Shown: positions 60,985 through 64,000 of the stretch, one piece after another
How positions within the stretch are numbered: the stretch's first letter is position 1
How the letters are laid out: every line of letters starts with the position of its first letter
Assembly (NCBI GenBank): GCA_900545705.1
Contig: URAK01000004.1
Location: 62,001 to 126,000 of the forward strand
Reading direction: 5' to 3'
From: an uncultured Opitutales bacterium
GTDB lineage: Bacteria > Verrucomicrobiota > Verrucomicrobiia > Opitutales > Intestinicryptomonadaceae
DNA: 64,000 nucleotides
Notes under the pieces: model-generated
What the model was told of the DNA's origin: nothing
Database searches by the model: none
Seen by the model: the letters and a program-made list of their open reading frames with translations, nothing else
Made by a program: the position numbers and the translations under genes

Positions 60985-61278
60985 ATGGAAAACCCTAATA
61001 TCGACATCGACTATGTCGCAAAACTTGCGAGAATAGAGTTAACGCCGGCGGAGAAGGAAACGTATTCACGCCAGCTCGGGCAAATTCTCGAATACTTTCA
61101 GAAACTTTCGGAAATAGACGTTTCGGGCGTTGAGCCGAGCGCACACGCGCACGCAATGTACAATGTAATGCGCGACGATGTCCCGACGCCGGCAATGCCA
61201 GTTCAAGAGGCGCTAATGAATGCGCCGGCCGCACGCGACAACCAGATATGCGTCCCCAAAGTGGTCGACGACGCCTAA
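60985..61278 (+). CDS. gatC: Asp-tRNA(Asn)/Glu-tRNA(Gln) amidotransferase subunit C
   Basis: This 97-residue subunit stabilises the GatA-GatB complex. Family motifs are IDYVAKLARIELTPAEKE and YFQKLSEIDVSGVEPSAH, plus MRDDVPTP. The ATG at 60985 is the family-consistent start; the open frame begins earlier without similarity. It leads gatC-gatA-gatB, which transamidates mischarged tRNAs. The presence of GatCAB suggests that GlnRS or AsnRS is missing in this organism. Confidence 0.95.
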   Translation: MENPNIDIDYVAKLARIELTPAEKETYSRQLGQILEYFQKLSEIDVSGVEPSAHAHAMYNVMRDDVPTPAMPVQEALMNAPAARDNQICVPKVVDDA

Positions 61279-61309
61279 AAAATTTGAATAACCCAAGCTT
61301 TTTTTTACG

Positions 61310-62773
61310 ATGGAAATTTTTTACAAAACGATATCCGAACTCGAATCCATGCTGGATTCAAAGGAAATATCGGCGGTTGAATTGGCAAAGGCTCTCATCG
61401 AACGGAAAAATTCCGTCGACGGAAAAGTCGGAGCGTTTTTATCCGCAAACGAGGACGAATTGCTCGCTGAAGCATCTATCTCGGATTCTCTCCGCGCGGA
61501 AGGTAAAAAGCGCGGCGCACTCGAAGGCATCCCGATTGGCCTAAAAGACGTTCTTGCCGTGCGCGGGCAAAAGCTGACATGCGCCAGCAAAATACTCGAA
61601 AATTACGTGTCTCCATATACGGCGTCCTCCCTCGAAAAGTTGAAATCCAGAGGCGGAATTTTCTGGGGAAGGCTAAATATGGACGAATTTGCAATGGGCT
61701 CCTCCTGCGAAAACAGCGCGTTCCAGCCTACCCACAATCCGTGGGACTTGTCGAGAATTCCAGGAGGAAGCTCGGGCGGCTCGGCGGCTGCCGTTGCGGC
61801 GGGCGAGTGCGTTGCGAGCTTGGGAAGCGACACGGGCGGCTCAATCCGCCAGCCGGCGTCGCTTTGCGGCGTTGTGGGTATGAAGCCCACTTACGGGCTC
61901 GTGAGCAGGTACGGTTTGGCGGCGTTTGCCTCGTCGCTCGACCAGATCGGGCCCTTCGCGCGCTGTGTGAAGGACGCTGCTATTTTGCTCGAAGCTGTCG
62001 CGGGTCACGACCCGAAAGATTCCACGAGCGTAGAGTGCGAAATCCCCGATTATGCGTCTAATATTTCTTTGGAGGCTTTCAAGGGCGCAAAAATCGGCAT
62101 TCCGAAAGAATATTTTGGGGCGGGCATAGATCCTGAAGTTAAGGCGATTGTTGAAAAGGCGATAGCCGATTGCGCCTCCCAGGGGGCGGAAATTGTGGAT
62201 ATATCCCTTCCGCACACTGACTTGGCGATACCTGTATATTATATAATTGCCACTGCCGAGGCGTCTTCAAACCTCGCGCGCTACGACGGAGTGCGCTACA
62301 CGCGCCGCAGCCCGAATACGACCGACGCTATCGACATATATTACAAAAGCCGCGCGGAGGGCTTTGGCGAGGAGGTGAAGCGCCGCATAATTCTCGGCAG
62401 CTACGTCCTAAGCTCCGGCTACTACGACGCCTACTATCTGCGCGCCCAAAAAGTCAGAACCCTCATCCGCCGCGACTTTGAGGCCGCATTTGAAAAAGTC
62501 GACGTTATCATGACGCCGACCTCTCCGACAACTGCTTTTAAAATAGGCGAAAAAACCTCCGATCCCCTCTCGATGTATCTGAGCGACATTTGCACGATTA
62601 ACGTAAACCTCGCGGGGCTCCCCGGCATATCAGTGCCGTGCGGATTCTCGGCTGCGGGGCTTCCTGTCGGGCTGCAAATGATAGGAAAGGCATTTGACGA
62701 GAGCAACCTGCTTTCTTTCGCCGCCTCGTACGAGGCGGCCCACGAATGGGCATCGCGCCGTCCAACACTCTAA
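61310..62773 (+). CDS. gatA: Asp-tRNA(Asn)/Glu-tRNA(Gln) amidotransferase subunit A
   Basis: This amidase releases ammonia from glutamine for tRNA-dependent amidation. It has 487 residues, the normal length. The amidase signature GGSSGGSAAAVAAG with the downstream GSDTGGSIRQPAS supplies the Ser-cisSer-Lys triad; the Lys is in GLKDVLAVRGQ. The start at 61310 is 31 bp after gatC. The gene is intact and typical. Confidence 0.97.
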   Translation: MEIFYKTISELESMLDSKEISAVELAKALIERKNSVDGKVGAFLSANEDELLAEASISDSLRAEGKKRGALEGIPIGLKDVLAVRGQKLTCASKILENYVSPYTASSLEKLKSRGGIFWGRLNMDEFAMGSSCENSAFQPTHNPWDLSRIPGGSSGGSAAAVAAGECVASLGSDTGGSIRQPASLCGVVGMKPTYGLVSRYGLAAFASSLDQIGPFARCVKDAAILLEAVAGHDPKDSTSVECEIPDYASNISLEAFKGAKIGIPKEYFGAGIDPEVKAIVEKAIADCASQGAEIVDISLPHTDLAIPVYYIIATAEASSNLARYDGVRYTRRSPNTTDAIDIYYKSRAEGFGEEVKRRIILGSYVLSSGYYDAYYLRAQKVRTLIRRDFEAAFEKVDVIMTPTSPTTAFKIGEKTSDPLSMYLSDICTINVNLAGLPGISVPCGFSAAGLPVGLQMIGKAFDESNLLSFAASYEAAHEWASRRPTL

Positions 62774-62783
62774 AAGGAATTTT

Positions 62784-64000
62784 ATGGAATACGAAGCCGT
62801 AATAGGACTCGAAGTACACGTCCAGATTAAGACAAAAAGCAAAATGTTCGCGTCTGTCGGATACAGTTTCGGCGAACCTCCGAACACGCTTACCGACCCC
62901 GTAGTGTGGGCACTTCCGGGAGTGCTGCCGGTTATAAACCGCGACGCTGTCAAAAAGACCATAATGGTGGGATTGATGCTTGGCTGCAAAATCCCCGAGA
63001 TAACAAAGTGGGACAGAAAAAACTACTTTTATCCCGACAGCCCCAAAAATTACCAGCTCTCGCAATACGATGAGCCTTTGTGCCTCGGCGGAGGCGTCGA
63101 GATAGAGCTTCCTGGCGCAAACGCATCTGAAATGGGCGAGCACAGGGTTGTAAAGCTCACCCGCATACATTTGGAGGAGGACGTCGGAAAGCTCACACAC
63201 TATGCGAAAGACTCGCTAGTCGACTACAACAGGGCGGGGACTCCCCTTATGGAAATTGTCTCCGAGCCTGATTTGCATTCAGGAGACGAAGTTTTTGCCT
63301 ACTTAAATTCCCTGAAAAACACAATATCGTTTGCCGGAATCTCCGACTGCGATATGGAAAAGGGGCAGATGAGGTGCGACGTAAATATTTCCGTTCGCCC
63401 GAAGGGTTCCGACAAGCTCGGAATGAAAATCGAGATGAAAAATATGAACTCCCCCTCAAATGCGCGCGAGTGCGTGGAGTACGAAATAAAGCGCCAAATA
63501 TCGTGCCTGAAAAAGGGCATACCTCTCGTGCAGGAGACGCGCCGGTGGGACGCCGAATTGAAGGTCACCCAGCCGATGCGCTCAAAGGAGGACGCGCACG
63601 ACTACCGCTACTTCCCCGATCCCGACTTGATGCCCGTAAAAATTTCGCGCGAGTATCTCGAATCTGTGCGCGCGGAATTGCCCGAGGTTCCCTTTGACCG
63701 CCAGCGCAGGTATATGTCGGAATTCGGATTGCCGTATTCGGCGACGTCCGTAATGTGCCACGTTCCGGAAATATGCGAATATTTCGAGCGCGCTGTGAAG
63801 GCGTACCCGAAGAACCCGAAGGCGATAGCAAACCTCATCGTAAACGATTTGAGGCGCGAGCTATTGGCCGAGAGACAGGCGCGGCAAAGCGCGTCGGGCG
63901 AAGCGGAATTTGGGGAAGCGCACGCGCAAGAAGCCCGCGAGCACGAGCTCGGTCTGTTCGACTCGAAAGTGACCCCCGAAAACCTCGCGAAGCTCGCCCA
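62784..64000 (+). CDS. gatB: Asp-tRNA(Asn)/Glu-tRNA(Gln) amidotransferase subunit B (5' part)
   Basis: This is the kinase-transamidase subunit, reading MEYEAVIGLEVHVQIKTKSK at its start, with ATG 62784 behind AAAAGGAA. YFYPDSPKNYQLSQYDEPL and HLEEDVGKL are typical catalytic-domain motifs, as is DYNRAGTPLMEIVSEPD. About 405 codons are present before the window ends, so the C-terminal tail domain is cut by the window end, not by mutation. It belongs to the gatCAB operon. Confidence 0.96.
   Translation, partial: MEYEAVIGLEVHVQIKTKSKMFASVGYSFGEPPNTLTDPVVWALPGVLPVINRDAVKKTIMVGLMLGCKIPEITKWDRKNYFYPDSPKNYQLSQYDEPLCLGGGVEIELPGANASEMGEHRVVKLTRIHLEEDVGKLTHYAKDSLVDYNRAGTPLMEIVSEPDLHSGDEVFAYLNSLKNTISFAGISDCDMEKGQMRCDVNISVRPKGSDKLGMKIEMKNMNSPSNARECVEYEIKRQISCLKKGIPLVQETRRWDAELKVTQPMRSKEDAHDYRYFPDPDLMPVKISREYLESVRAELPEVPFDRQRRYMSEFGLPYSATSVMCHVPEICEYFERAVKAYPKNPKAIANLIVNDLRRELLAERQARQSASGEAEFGEAHAQEAREHELGLFDSKVTPENLAKLA

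Noticed and set aside
1..64000. tRNA, rRNA, insertion sequences, phage genes and toxin-antitoxin pairs
   Set aside because: I looked through the intergenic stretches for T-loop patterns, transposase motifs and small paired genes and saw none that could be supported.

Overview
The window is a bacterial chromosome segment that fits a member of the Verrucomicrobiota, probably the Opitutae side and possibly host- or gut-associated. This is inference from a PEP-CTERM exported protein, polysaccharide-active secreted enzymes, an mDAP-type peptidoglycan gene set, and lipid A and envelope genes. No marker such as 16S rRNA is present, and I saw no tRNA, rRNA, insertion sequence or phage gene.

Layout. 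1-10 kb holds an M14 peptidase, a secreted protein of unknown function, birA, menA, a sialate O-acetylesterase, an exported FAD oxidoreductase and a GH5-like glycosidase. 10-18 kb holds a VOC protein, a membrane-fusion protein plus FtsX-type permease with no ATPase, thiC, a C_GCAxxG_C_C protein, a ferredoxin, an ADP-ribosylglycohydrolase-like protein and a wecE-like aminotransferase. 19-21 kb is rpsP-trmD-rplS without rimM. 21.3-22.7 kb is a small minus-strand operon of dispanin/CD225-like membrane proteins ending in a DUF2752 protein. 22.8-29.4 kb is a complete trpEGDCFBA operon preceded by a classical leader-peptide attenuator whose 11-codon trpL has two adjacent Trp codons. 29.8-32.5 kb holds a lipid A acyltransferase-like fusion and purT. 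32.7-51.2 kb is the division and cell-wall (dcw) cluster on the minus strand: mraZ-rsmH-ftsL-ftsI-murE-murF-mraY-murD-LysM protein-ftsW-murG-murC-ddl-ftsQ-ftsA-ftsZ, with a four-repeat MraZ operator in front. 51.6-64 kb holds a PEP-CTERM protein, a membrane protein, leuC, a yebC homologue, yidC-yidD-rnpA-rpmH and gatC-gatA-gatB (cut by the window end).

The most unusual non-coding signal is three intergenic arrays of degenerate, regularly spaced repeats, each with its own period: about 26 bp (4.9-5.2 kb), about 66 bp (18.2-19.0 kb) and about 44 bp (55.8-56.05 kb). The 66-bp array has roughly 30-bp partly palindromic repeats separated by roughly 36-bp unrelated spacers. Neighbouring repeats resemble each other more than distant ones do. 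This is CRISPR-like in layout, but the repeats are too variable for a normal CRISPR and no cas gene is in the window.

Gene-level oddities include a FtsZ whose T7 loop has Ser where the second catalytic Asp is expected, a MurF with a very acidic tail of about 77 residues, a LysM protein embedded in the dcw cluster, and an acyltransferase fused to what looks like half of a GT9 glycosyltransferase. All homology statements come from motif reading without database searches.
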